Source: Rhizobium sp. Root1212 (GTDB taxonomy: Bacteria; Pseudomonadota; Alphaproteobacteria; Rhizobiales; Rhizobiaceae). Taken from it: DNA of 57,493 nucleotides. The stretch spans positions 1 through 57,493 of the forward strand of contig NZ_LMDA01000023.1 in NCBI RefSeq assembly GCF_001424985.1, read 5' to 3'. Each line of letters starts with the position of its first letter. The first letter of the stretch is position 1. The notes below the pieces were generated by a model that saw only the letters and a list, made by a program, of their open reading frames with translations, was not told the DNA's origin and ran no database searches. The position numbers were made by a program, and so were the translations under genes. This document shows positions 24,209 through 32,861 of the stretch, piece by piece.

Positions 24209-25501
24209 ATGTTAGAGCGGCTTTTCAAGCTGAGTGAGCACAAAACGTCCGTCCGTACCGAAGTGGTTGCGGGCATCACGACGTTTCTCACAATGTCCTA
24301 TATCATCTTCGTCAACCCCGATATCCTGTCGACCACCGGCATGGATCGGGATGCGGTCTTCGTTGCGACCTGTCTTGCGGCAGCGCTCGGCACGCTGATC
24401 ATGGCGCTTCTCGCCAACTGGCCGATCGGCATGGCGCCCGGCATGGGGCTCAACGCCTTCTTCGCCTTCGGCGTCGTTGCAGCGCTGGGGTTCACCTGGC
24501 AGCAGGCGCTGGGCGCCGTCTTCATCTCGGGCTGTATCTTCCTGATCCTGACGGTGACGGGGGTGCGAAGCTGGCTGATCGCGGGCATACCGCATTCGCT
24601 TCGCAGCGCCATCGCGGCCGGTATCGGTCTCTTCCTCGGCATCATCGCGCTCAAGAATGCCGGCATCGTCGTCGATAATCCGGCAACGCTGGTCGGGCTC
24701 GGCGATCTCAAGCAGACCGGGCCGCTGCTCGCCATCCTCGGTTTCTTCGTCATCGCCGTGCTCGACGCGCTGCGGGTCAAGGGCTCGATCCTGATCGGCA
24801 TTCTCGTTGTGACGGTCCTGTCGTGGATCACCGGCGTCAGCGAGTTCCGCGGCATCGTTTCGGCGCCGCCGTCGATCCTGCCGACTTTCCTGCAGCTCGA
24901 TATCATGGGCGCTCTCCACGGCGGCCTCTTGCATGTCGTGCTCGTCTTCGTGCTCGTCGAAGTGTTCGATGCCACCGGCACGCTGATCGGGGTCGCCAAG
25001 CGTGCCAACCTCATCCAGGAAGGCCAGCAGAGCCGGCTCGGCCGGGCGCTTCTCGCCGACAGCACCGCGATCGTCGCCGGTTCGCTCCTGGGCACCTCCA
25101 GCACGACGGCCTATGTCGAAAGCGCCTCCGGCGTGCAGGCCGGCGGCCGCACGGGCCTGACCGCACTCGTCATTGCCGCCTTCTTCCTGGCAGCTCTGTT
25201 CATCTCGCCGCTTGCCGGTTCGGTTCCGACCTATGCGACGGCGCCGGCGCTGCTCTATGTGGCAGGCCTGATGATGCGCGAACTGACGGAAGTGGAATGG
25301 GAAGACCTGACGGAAGCGGCCCCGGCGGCGCTCACCGCGCTGGTCATGCCCTTCACCTATTCGATCGCCAACGGTCTCGCCTTCGGCTTCATCAGCTATG
25401 TCGTGCTTAAGATCGGCACCGGCAAGTGGCGCAGCCTGCATCCGGCAACGGCGATCGTCGCGGCGCTGTTCATCATCCGCTTCGCCTTCTTCACCGAGTA
25501 A
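24209..25501 (+). CDS. NCS2-family purine permease (AzgA/guanine-hypoxanthine type)
   Basis: This 430-residue polytopic inner-membrane proton symporter starts MLERLFKLSEHKTSVRTEVVAGITTFLTMSYI, the N-terminus typical of the PbuG/GhxP/AzgA branch. Characteristic segments are GMAPGMGLNAFFAF (about residue 80), the repeated FDATGTLIGVAKRANL (about 260) and GTSSTTAYVESASGVQAGGRTGLTA (about 300). Length and about 12 to 14 hydrophobic segments fit the family. An ATG 60 bases upstream is in frame, but the family N-terminus and GGGAGGGG site favour 24209. It is the uptake step of the adjacent purine catabolic genes, most likely for guanine, hypoxanthine or adenine. Confidence 0.88.
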   Translation: MLERLFKLSEHKTSVRTEVVAGITTFLTMSYIIFVNPDILSTTGMDRDAVFVATCLAAALGTLIMALLANWPIGMAPGMGLNAFFAFGVVAALGFTWQQALGAVFISGCIFLILTVTGVRSWLIAGIPHSLRSAIAAGIGLFLGIIALKNAGIVVDNPATLVGLGDLKQTGPLLAILGFFVIAVLDALRVKGSILIGILVVTVLSWITGVSEFRGIVSAPPSILPTFLQLDIMGALHGGLLHVVLVFVLVEVFDATGTLIGVAKRANLIQEGQQSRLGRALLADSTAIVAGSLLGTSSTTAYVESASGVQAGGRTGLTALVIAAFFLAALFISPLAGSVPTYATAPALLYVAGLMMRELTEVEWEDLTEAAPAALTALVMPFTYSIANGLAFGFISYVVLKIGTGKWRSLHPATAIVAALFIIRFAFFTE

Positions 25502-25524
25502 GACGACAGCTTATCACGCAAAGC

Positions 25525-25555
25525 AAAAGGGCCGCGTCATCGACGCGGCCCTTTT
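25525..25555. terminator. Bidirectional terminator between the permease and allA
   Basis: A perfect 14-bp stem, AAAAGGGCCGCGTC (25525-25538) with GACGCGGCCCTTTT (25542-25555), and a 3-base loop. It lies between two convergent genes and has T-tracts in both directions. Confidence 0.9.
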
Positions 25556-25606
25556 CGTTTGACTTGGAATGCCGGCCCGGCTTGTCCGGACCGGTGTCTT
25601 TACCTC

Positions 25607-26092
25607 TCAGCCGACGAGGAAGGGGTCCTTGTAGAAATGCTCTTCCAGGTTCACGCCTTCGCCGCCACGGTCGACGACGGCGAAGTCGGAGACGGCATCG
25701 AGCGGAGTAAGGATGCCGTGCCAGACGTTGCGGCCGATATTGACGCCCTGGCCGGGAGCCGTGCGGAAGGCCAGCGGCTCGCCCGGACCGTCAGCCGTCT
25801 CTTCGGCGACGACGACGAGGAACGAATTGTCGCTCAGCGGAATGAAGGCCTGGCTGCCGAGCGGATGGCGCTCGACCATGCCGAGCGTCAGCGGCAGCGG
25901 ATAGGGCTCGCCGCGCAACAGGCTGATCATCGGCCGGGCCTTTTCGCCCGTCGTCTCGATCTTGGCGAGATCGTGAAAGCGGGTGCATTTGCCGGCATTG
26001 ATCGGAAAATTGGCCGCCCCTTCCATCTCGATGACGTCGCCGAACGGCGCGAACGCCTCGCGGGTCAGCTGCTTGATTTCGATCGTCTTCAT
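25607..26092 (-). CDS. allA: Ureidoglycolate lyase
   Basis: This 161-residue cytosolic enzyme splits ureidoglycolate into glyoxylate and urea, the last purine-ring step before the glyoxylate genes in this window. Sequence marks of the AllA cupin-like fold are TREAFAPFGDVIE, MVERHPLGSQAFIPL near residue 75-90, and GVNIGRNVWHGILTPL near 118-133. The length is normal for the family. The ATG at 26090-26092 follows GGAGGAGG; an in-frame start 78 bases upstream lacks conserved sequence. It follows the allantoinase fusion gene by 111 bases on the same strand and is probably co-transcribed. Confidence 0.92.
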   Translation of the reverse strand: MKTIEIKQLTREAFAPFGDVIEMEGAANFPINAGKCTRFHDLAKIETTGEKARPMISLLRGEPYPLPLTLGMVERHPLGSQAFIPLSDNSFLVVVAEETADGPGEPLAFRTAPGQGVNIGRNVWHGILTPLDAVSDFAVVDRGGEGVNLEEHFYKDPFLVG

Positions 26093-26203
26093 GTTTCCTC
26101 CTCCAAGGTTGATGATGTTACGAAAAGGCAGCCGGCCCGGTGTCGATGAACCGGCGGCTGCCTCAGACAAGGAAGGGAGCGGCGCTCCCTCCGTATGACG
26201 GTC

Positions 26204-27622
26204 TCAGGCCGGCAGCATGGCCGAGAGACGCAAGAGGGCGATCCGCTCCACCTGGCGGCAGGCCGTATTGAATTCCGTCTGCCGGTTGTTGGCGATGCGG
26301 CTTTCGAAGGCGGCGAGGATTTGGTCCTTGTTCAGGCCCTTTACGGCGATGATGAACGGGAAGCCGAATTTCTCGACATAGCTGCTGTTCAGGGTCGTAA
26401 AGCGGTCGCGTTCGGCATCGGTCAAGGCATCAAGGCCGGCGCCGGCTTGCTCGTTCGCAGAGCTTTCCGTCAGGCGCTTGGCCTGGGCGAGCTTGCCGGC
26501 GAGATCCGGGTGGGCGACGAGCACGCTGAGCCGCTCCTCTTCGGAGGCTTCGCGGAAGACAGCCCTAAGCGCCGCATGCAGACCGCCGGCCGTGTCGTTG
26601 GCGGGGCCGAGTTCGCGGGCATGGGCGCGGCGGGCGATCCATTCGGAATGCTCGAAGACGCCGCCGAAGCGCTCGGCGAAGACGTCTTCGGACAGGCCGG
26701 ACGGACGGTCTTCGACGGCGACGGGCGGATGGGTCTCGGCCCAGTGATCGGCGATGTCGATGCGGCGCGCGAACCAGACCTTCTCGTGGCTCTTCACATA
26801 ATCGAAGAAGCGGGCGAGGGCGGCGGCGCGGCCGGGGCGGCCGACGAGGCGGCAGTGCAGGCCGATGTTCATCATCTTCGGCTGGCCGTCGGTGCCTTCG
26901 GCGTAAAGCACGTCGAAGGTGTCCTTCAGGTAATCGAAGAACTGCTGGCCGCTGTTGAAGCCCTGGGCGGTGGCGAAACGCATGTCATTGGTGTCGAGCG
27001 TATAGGGGATCACCAGCTGCTGGCGGCCCTTATGGGCGTACCAGTAGGGCAGGTCGTCGGCATAGCTGTCGGACACATAGTCGAAACCGCCTTCCTCGGC
27101 GATCAGGTCGACGGTGTTGATCGAACAGCGGCCGGTATACCAGCCGCGCGGGCGCTCGCCGGTGACGGTGGTGTGAATGCGGATCGCTTCCTCGATCGCG
27201 GCGCGCTCGGTCTCGCGGTCCATGTCCTTGTGCTCGACCCATTTCAGGCCGTGCGAGGCGATTTCCCAGCCGGCATCCTGCATGGTGGCGACCTGGGCGG
27301 GGGAGCGCTGCAGCGCGGTGGCGACGCCATAGACGGTGACGGGAATGTCGCGCTCCGTCAGCATGCGGTGCAGCCGCCAGAAGCCGGCGCGGGCGCCGTA
27401 TTCATAGATCGATTCCATGTTCCAGTGGCGCTGGCCGGTCCAGGCGCTGGCGCCGACGATTTCGGACAGGAAGGCTTCCGAGGCGACATCGCCGTGCAGC
27501 ACGCAGTTTTCGCCGCCTTCCTCGTAATTCAGGACGACCTGCACGGCGATCCTGGCGCCTTGCGGCCAGGTGACATCCGGCGGCGTCGCGCCGTAGCCGT
27601 GCATATCCCTCACATATCTCAT
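26204..27622 (-). CDS. puuE: Fused allantoinase (PuuE type) and OHCU decarboxylase (UraD)
   Basis: This 472-residue fusion has residues 1-305 as the metal-independent, polysaccharide-deacetylase-fold allantoinase PuuE. Landmarks are YGATPPDVTWPQGARIAVQ, NYEEGGEN, ASHGLKWV and MNIGLHCRLVGRPGR. Residues about 310-472 are the 2-oxo-4-hydroxy-4-carboxy-5-ureidoimidazoline decarboxylase, with VAHPDLAGKLA and the hallmark FGFPFIIAVKG. The protein would therefore carry out OHCU decarboxylation to allantoin and its ring opening to allantoate, adjacent steps. A GGAGGAG site lies before the ATG. It is divergent from uraH, which makes the OHCU substrate. Confidence 0.93.
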   Translation of the reverse strand: MRYVRDMHGYGATPPDVTWPQGARIAVQVVLNYEEGGENCVLHGDVASEAFLSEIVGASAWTGQRHWNMESIYEYGARAGFWRLHRMLTERDIPVTVYGVATALQRSPAQVATMQDAGWEIASHGLKWVEHKDMDRETERAAIEEAIRIHTTVTGERPRGWYTGRCSINTVDLIAEEGGFDYVSDSYADDLPYWYAHKGRQQLVIPYTLDTNDMRFATAQGFNSGQQFFDYLKDTFDVLYAEGTDGQPKMMNIGLHCRLVGRPGRAAALARFFDYVKSHEKVWFARRIDIADHWAETHPPVAVEDRPSGLSEDVFAERFGGVFEHSEWIARRAHARELGPANDTAGGLHAALRAVFREASEEERLSVLVAHPDLAGKLAQAKRLTESSANEQAGAGLDALTDAERDRFTTLNSSYVEKFGFPFIIAVKGLNKDQILAAFESRIANNRQTEFNTACRQVERIALLRLSAMLPA

Positions 27623-27781
27623 GAACGCTCCTCCAAACGACTGCTAGATGTGCGTTTCTAACGCGAAAAGGGCGCGCCCTATTCCTCCTGAAAATTTTGA
27701 AAGTCTCGAAGAATAGGCTTGCTATTCAGGGGAAATGGCTTGGCGGATAGTTGCCGGACAAAAATCGGGGAGGTTTGCCTT
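27623..27781. promoter_or_regulatory. Divergent promoter region between puuE-uraD and uraH-xdh
   Basis: This 159-base region serves two purine catabolic operons. It contains an inverted repeat CCTATTC (27678-27684) and GAATAGG (27711-27717) spaced by 26 bases, with an AT-rich AAAATTTT in between. The arrangement could be an operator or a loop for the divergent promoters. No sequence match to a known regulator is claimed. Confidence 0.4.
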
Positions 27782-28147
27782 ATGTCATCTCAATCTGGAA
27801 ATGCCGGCCGTCTGACGACACACGTGCTGGATACGGCACTTGGCCGTCCCGCCGCCGGCCTGCGCATCGATCTCTACCGGATCGAGGGCGATCAGAGCCA
27901 CCATATCCTGACGACGGAAACCAACCATGACGGCCGCTGCGATGCACCGCTCCTGAGCGGCGCCACGATGAAGTCGGGCGTGTACGAGCTGCGGTTCCAC
28001 GCCGGCGCCTATCTCGGCAACACGGGCGACGGCCCCGCCTTCCTCGATCTCATTCCGCTGCGCTTCGGCATCGCCGACGAGACGGCGCATTATCACGTGC
28101 CGCTGCTGGTCTCGCCCTTCAGCTACTCCACCTATCGCGGGAGCTGA
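27782..28147 (+). CDS. uraH: 5-hydroxyisourate hydrolase (transthyretin-like)
   Basis: This 121-residue enzyme converts 5-hydroxyisourate, the product of urate oxidation, to OHCU. The family signatures are [16 protein letters not shown] at the N-terminus (catalytic His), the central Arg in IDLYRIEG, and the terminal tetrapeptide YRGS. It starts at ATG 27782 after a GGGGAGG site. xdhA begins four bases after its stop, so the two are certainly cotranscribed. It belongs to the same pathway as the divergent decarboxylase/allantoinase fusion. Confidence 0.95.
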   Translation: MSSQSGNAGRLTTHVLDTALGRPAAGLRIDLYRIEGDQSHHILTTETNHDGRCDAPLLSGATMKSGVYELRFHAGAYLGNTGDGPAFLDLIPLRFGIADETAHYHVPLLVSPFSYSTYRGS

Positions 28148-28151
28148 TCTG

Positions 28152-29636
28152 ATGACCGCCCCGAAAATCCGTTCCGAACTGCGCTTCATCCTCAACGGCC
28201 AGGACGTCTCGCTGCGCGACGTCGCGCCCGACCAGACGCTGCTCGCCTGGCTGCGCCTTTCCAAATTGCTCAAGGGCACAAAGGAAGGCTGCGCCGAAGG
28301 CGACTGTGGCGCCTGCACGGTGCTGGTGGGACGCCTCACCCCCTCTGGCAGCCTCGTCTATGAGGGCGTTAACGCCTGCATCCGTTTCATGGGCTCGCTC
28401 GACGGCTGTCATGTCGTGACGGTCGAGCATGTCGCCGCCCGCGACGGCAAGCTGCATCCCGTGCAGCAGGCAATGGTCGACTATCATGGTTCGCAGTGCG
28501 GTTTCTGCACGCCCGGCTTCGTCATCTCGCTTTATGCGCTGTGGATGCAGACGCCGAACCCGACGGACCAGCAGATCGAGACCGCGCTGCAGGGCAATCT
28601 CTGTCGCTGCACCGGTTACGAGCCGATCCTGCGCGCGGCGCGGGCCATTTCCAGCTATGGCGGCACGGAGAAGGACCCGCTGCTCGTCGAGCGCGACGCG
28701 ATGATCGCGCGCCTCAAGGCGCTGAAGGACGGTGCCCGCGTCGAGATCGGGCAAGGCAAGAGCCGCCTCATTGTGCCGGCTGACGTGGATGATTTCGCCG
28801 CCGTGCTGGAGGCCTCGCCGGCCGCCACCGTTGTCGCCGGTTCCACCGATGTCGGCCTCTGGGTCACCAAGCATATGCGCGATATCTCGCCCGTCGTCTT
28901 CATCGCCGGGCTGGACGGGTTGAAATCCATTTCGATCGAGGGCGACACGGTTACGATCGGTGCGGGCGTCACCTATACGGAAGCGTTGAAGACGCTCTCC
29001 GAGCTTGTGCCGGCGCTTGGGCCGTTCATCGAGCGCATCGGCGGCCAGCAGGTGCGCAACATGGGCACGATCGGCGGCAACATCGCCAATGGCTCGCCGA
29101 TCGGCGATACGCCGCCGGCGCTGATCGCGCTCAATGCCACGCTGACGTTGCGCAAGGGCACCGAGCGGCGCACCATCCGCCTCGAAGATTACTTCATCGC
29201 CTATGGCAAGCAGGATCGCCAGCCGGGCGAATTCGTCGAGGCCGTGCATGTGCCGGCACCGGCGGCCGGTGAAAAATTCGCCGTCTACAAGGTGACGAAG
29301 CGCCGCGACGAGGACATCACGGCAACGCTCGGCGCCTTCCGTCTGGCGCTTGCCGCTGACGGCACCGTTACCGGCATCACCATCGCCTATGGCGGCATGG
29401 CGGCGACGCCGAAGCGCGCTCTTACCGTCGAAAAGGCGCTTCTCGGCCAGAAATGGACCGAGGCGACGGTGGAGGCGGCCATGGAGAAATATGCGGAGGA
29501 CTACACCCCGCTGACCGACATGCGCGCCACCGCCGAATACCGCGCTCTGGTGGCGAAAAATCTGCTGCTGCGGTTCTACACGGAAACGACATCCGGCGCG
29601 GCAACCGCGCAAGTGTCCAGATACGAGGCTGCGTGA
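28152..29636 (+). CDS. xdhA: Xanthine dehydrogenase small subunit (2Fe-2S and FAD)
   Basis: This 494-residue subunit of the molybdenum hydroxylase oxidises hypoxanthine to xanthine and xanthine to urate. The N-terminal plant-type [2Fe-2S] domain has CAEGDCGACTV (about residue 43). The second cluster domain has QCGFCTPGFV and LCRCTGY (about 115-155). The FAD domain (about 190-490) includes VVAGSTDVGLW and GTIGGNIANGSPIGD. All eight cluster cysteines are present. It lies between uraH and xdhB with gaps of four bases on each side. Confidence 0.95.
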   Translation: MTAPKIRSELRFILNGQDVSLRDVAPDQTLLAWLRLSKLLKGTKEGCAEGDCGACTVLVGRLTPSGSLVYEGVNACIRFMGSLDGCHVVTVEHVAARDGKLHPVQQAMVDYHGSQCGFCTPGFVISLYALWMQTPNPTDQQIETALQGNLCRCTGYEPILRAARAISSYGGTEKDPLLVERDAMIARLKALKDGARVEIGQGKSRLIVPADVDDFAAVLEASPAATVVAGSTDVGLWVTKHMRDISPVVFIAGLDGLKSISIEGDTVTIGAGVTYTEALKTLSELVPALGPFIERIGGQQVRNMGTIGGNIANGSPIGDTPPALIALNATLTLRKGTERRTIRLEDYFIAYGKQDRQPGEFVEAVHVPAPAAGEKFAVYKVTKRRDEDITATLGAFRLALAADGTVTGITIAYGGMAATPKRALTVEKALLGQKWTEATVEAAMEKYAEDYTPLTDMRATAEYRALVAKNLLLRFYTETTSGAATAQVSRYEAA

Positions 29637-29640
29637 GGCG

Positions 29641-31992
29641 ATGAACAAGCACACCCCCGATCTCAAGGCTGAAAAAATCGACGGCGGCGTCCATGAAAGC
29701 GTGCGTCACGATTCGGCGCACAAGCATGTCGCCGGCACCGCCGTCTATATCGACGATATCACCGAGCCCGCCGGCACGCTGCATGCTGGCCTCGGCCTCT
29801 CGACCGTCGCGCACGGCATCCTGAAATCCGTCGATCTCTCGGCGGTTCGCGCCGCCCCCGGCGTCGTCGACGTGCTGACCCACGAAGATATTCCCGGCGT
29901 CAACGACATCTCGCCCTCGGGCATGCACGACGATCCCGTGCTGGCCGAGGGCAAGGTCCAGTTCCACGGCCAGCCGATCTTCTGCGTGATCGCGCAAACG
30001 CGCGAGGAGGCCCGCCGCGCCGCGCGGCTTGCCAGGATCGAATACGAGGAACTGCCGGCCAATATCGATATCTGGGATCTCGATCAGAAAACCCACCCCC
30101 AGGTCTTTCCACCGCTGACGCTGAAGCGCGGCGATGCGGCCGCAGCACTTGAAAGCGCGCCGCGCCGGGTGAAGGGCCGCATGCGGCTTGGCGGGCAGGA
30201 CCATTTCTATCTTGAGGGGCAGGTGTCGCTCGCAGTGCCCGGCGAGGATGACGAGGTTCTCGTCTATTGCTCGACCCAGGGGCCGAGCGAGACGCAGCAC
30301 ATGATCGCGCATGCGCTCGGCGTTCCGAGCCATGCGGTCGCAGTCGAAGTGCGTCGCATGGGCGGCGGTTTCGGCGGCAAGGAAACGCAGGCCAACCAGT
30401 GCGCCGCGCTGGCCGCCATCGCCGCCAAGAAGCTCAACCGCGCCGTGAAAGTGCGTCTCGACCGCGACGAGGATATGGTCGCGACCGGCAAGCGGCACGA
30501 TTTCGCCATCGATTACGATGTTGGTTTCGACGACGAGGGCCGCATCCTCGGCATCGACTACACCTTCGCGCTGCGTGCCGGTTTCTCGGCTGATCTCTCC
30601 GGTCCGGTGGGCGACCGGGCGCTGTTCCACTGCGACAACGCCTATTTCTACCCGCATGTGCATGCCAAGTCGGCGCTCCTGCACACCAACACGGTATCGA
30701 ACACCGCGTTTCGCGGCTTCGGTGGCCCGCAGGGCATGGTGGGTGCGGAACGTGTCATCGACGAGGTGGCCTTTGCCGTCGGCAAGGACCCGCTCGAAAT
30801 CCGCAAGCTGAATTTTTACGACGCCATGGGTGTGGACGGTGAGCGCAACCTCACCCCCTATCACCAGAAGGTCGAGGACTGCATCATCCAGCGCATCGTC
30901 GCCGAGCTGGAAGAGAGCGCGGACTATGCCGGCCGCCGCAAGGCGATCGCCGAGTTCAATGCGGGCAGCCGCTTCGTCAAGCGGGGCCTCGCGCTGACGC
31001 CGGTGAAATTCGGCATCTCCTTCACCAAGACGGAATCCAACCAGGCCGGCGCGCTGGTGCATGTCTACACGGATGGTTCCGTGCACATGAACCATGGCGG
31101 CACGGAAATGGGTCAGGGCCTGCACCTGAAGGTGGCGCAGGTGGTGGCGGAAGAGTTCCAGATCGATCTGGAGCGGGTGAAGATCACCGCGACGACGACG
31201 GCCAAGGTGCCGAACACCTCGCCGACCGCTGCCTCCTCGGGCGCGGATCTCAACGGCATGGCCGCACAGGACGCCGCCCGCCAGATCAAGGACCGGCTGA
31301 TCGATTTCGCCGCCGAAAGCCATCAGGTGCCGCGCGATCAGGTCGTGTTCCTGCCGAACCGTGTTCGCATCGGCAATGCGGAGATTTCGTTCAACGAACT
31401 GGTCCGCCAAGCCTATATGGCCCGCGTCCAGCTTTCCGCGGCCGGTTTCTACAAGACGCCGAAGATTCACTGGGACAGGTCGAAGGGTCGCGGCCACGCC
31501 TTCTACTACTACGCCTACGGCGCGGCCTGCTCGGAAGTCTCCGTCGATACGCTGACCGGCGAATATGTCGTCGAGCGCACCGACATCCTTCACGATGCCG
31601 GCCGCTCGCTGAACAAGATCACCGATATCGGCCAGATCGAGGGCGGCTTCATCCAGGGCATGGGCTGGCTGACGACGGAAGAACTGTGGTGGGACGGCAA
31701 GGGCCGACTGCGCACCCATGCGCCTTCGACCTACAAGATCCCGCTGGCCTCGGATCGCCCGAAAATCTTCAACGTCAACCTCACCGACTGGTCGGAGGCC
31801 TACGAGCCGACGGTCCATCGCTCCAAGGCGGTCGGCGAGCCGCCACTGCCGCTCGGTCTCGCCGTGCTGCATGCGCTGTCCGATGCCATCGCCAGCGTGG
31901 CGGATCACAAGATCTGCCCGCAGCTCGATGCACCGGCGACGCCGGAATGCGTGCTGATGGCCATCGAGCGGCTGCGCGCCGCAGGCAAATAG
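29641..31992 (+). CDS. xdhB: Xanthine dehydrogenase molybdopterin-binding subunit
   Basis: This 783-residue catalytic subunit shows the molybdopterin-site motifs: GGGFGGKETQ (about residue 240), NTAFRGFGGPQGM (about 352), MNHGGTEMGQGLHLK (about 482), SPTAASSGADLNG (about 525) and the C-terminal VGEPPLPLG carrying the active-site Glu (about 732). Length is normal for bacterial XdhB. It needs the sulfurated cofactor, supplied with help of the XdhC encoded next. The whole gene is shadowed by an 828-codon antisense frame without independent support. Confidence 0.96.
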   Translation: MNKHTPDLKAEKIDGGVHESVRHDSAHKHVAGTAVYIDDITEPAGTLHAGLGLSTVAHGILKSVDLSAVRAAPGVVDVLTHEDIPGVNDISPSGMHDDPVLAEGKVQFHGQPIFCVIAQTREEARRAARLARIEYEELPANIDIWDLDQKTHPQVFPPLTLKRGDAAAALESAPRRVKGRMRLGGQDHFYLEGQVSLAVPGEDDEVLVYCSTQGPSETQHMIAHALGVPSHAVAVEVRRMGGGFGGKETQANQCAALAAIAAKKLNRAVKVRLDRDEDMVATGKRHDFAIDYDVGFDDEGRILGIDYTFALRAGFSADLSGPVGDRALFHCDNAYFYPHVHAKSALLHTNTVSNTAFRGFGGPQGMVGAERVIDEVAFAVGKDPLEIRKLNFYDAMGVDGERNLTPYHQKVEDCIIQRIVAELEESADYAGRRKAIAEFNAGSRFVKRGLALTPVKFGISFTKTESNQAGALVHVYTDGSVHMNHGGTEMGQGLHLKVAQVVAEEFQIDLERVKITATTTAKVPNTSPTAASSGADLNGMAAQDAARQIKDRLIDFAAESHQVPRDQVVFLPNRVRIGNAEISFNELVRQAYMARVQLSAAGFYKTPKIHWDRSKGRGHAFYYYAYGAACSEVSVDTLTGEYVVERTDILHDAGRSLNKITDIGQIEGGFIQGMGWLTTEELWWDGKGRLRTHAPSTYKIPLASDRPKIFNVNLTDWSEAYEPTVHRSKAVGEPPLPLGLAVLHALSDAIASVADHKICPQLDAPATPECVLMAIERLRAAGK

Positions 31993-32003
31993 GAGGAGAC
32001 ACG

Positions 32004-32861
32004 ATGCTGCTGGCCGGCCACGAAGATGTGCGTGATTTCCTGAAAGCGGAACCGGATTGCATCCTCGTGACGGTCACCGGCACTGCCGGCTCGACCCCGC
32101 GCGACGAGGATGCCTGGATGCTGGTGGGCCGTCACCGGCTGTTCGGCACCATCGGCGGCGGCCAACTCGAATATATGGCAATCGACCAGGCCCGCCGCGG
32201 GCTCCGGGTCGGTCACGACACGGAGACGCTTGACATACCGCTCGGGCCGGAAATCGGCCAGTGCTGCGGCGGCCGGGTCGGGCTTTCCTTGAGCCGCGTG
32301 AGCAAGGAGGTAGCAATGCAGCTGATCATGCGCAGCGACGCCGAAATTGCAGAGCGTCGCCACGTCTATATCTTCGGCGCCGGCCATGTCGGCCGGGTGC
32401 TGGCGGCGGCCTTGTCGCTGGCGCCGCTGCGCGTCGTTCTCGTCGATACCCGCGAGGACGAACTTTCCGCCTGCCCGGTCGCGGGCATCGAGACCTGCCT
32501 GACGCCGATGCCCGAAGCGATCGTGCGCGACGCGCCGGCCGGCAGCGCCTTCGTCGTGCTGACCCATGATCATGCGCTGGATTTCCTGATCGCTGCCGAA
32601 GCCCTGCTGCGGCAGGATGCAGCCTATGTCGGCATGATCGGCTCGAAGACCAAGCGGGCGACCTTCCGCAACTGGCTGTCGCGCGAAGTCGGCAAGCCGG
32701 AGCTGTTTTCAGGCCTCGTCTGCCCGATCGGGGGCGATACGGTTAAGGACAAGCGTCCGGCTGTCATCGCGACGCTGGCGGCGGCTGAAATCCTCACCGC
32801 AGCGCTTGTAGAGCCGATGCAGCATCGCGCCGAGAAGCGCGTGCTGCGGCTGGATGTTTAG
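32004..32861 (+). CDS. xdhC: Xanthine dehydrogenase accessory factor XdhC
   Basis: This 285-residue chaperone binds molybdenum cofactor and helps insert the sulfurated form into xanthine dehydrogenase. It has the N-terminal GTAGSTPRDEDAWMLV, the conserved GTIGGGQLEYMAI and IGQCCGGRVGLSL (cysteine pair about residue 85), and a Rossmann-like C-terminal half (VYIFGAGHVGRVLAAAL, AYVGMIGSKTKR). AGGAGGAG precedes the ATG at 32004. An in-frame extension to 31686 is only overlap with xdhB. The last four bases overlap the end of the convergent LysR gene. Confidence 0.93.
   Translation: MLLAGHEDVRDFLKAEPDCILVTVTGTAGSTPRDEDAWMLVGRHRLFGTIGGGQLEYMAIDQARRGLRVGHDTETLDIPLGPEIGQCCGGRVGLSLSRVSKEVAMQLIMRSDAEIAERRHVYIFGAGHVGRVLAAALSLAPLRVVLVDTREDELSACPVAGIETCLTPMPEAIVRDAPAGSAFVVLTHDHALDFLIAAEALLRQDAAYVGMIGSKTKRATFRNWLSREVGKPELFSGLVCPIGGDTVKDKRPAVIATLAAAEILTAALVEPMQHRAEKRVLRLDV

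Noticed and set aside
24212..27661. Long antisense frames over the permease (24212-25441) and over the allantoinase fusion (26195-27661)
   Set aside because: Low-complexity, charged translations with no ribosome site, opposite to clearly recognised genes.
29422..31908. Antisense open frame of 828 codons across xdhB
   Set aside because: It mirrors a strongly supported gene on the other strand. Long antisense frames arise from GC-rich third positions, and its translation shows no protein family features.
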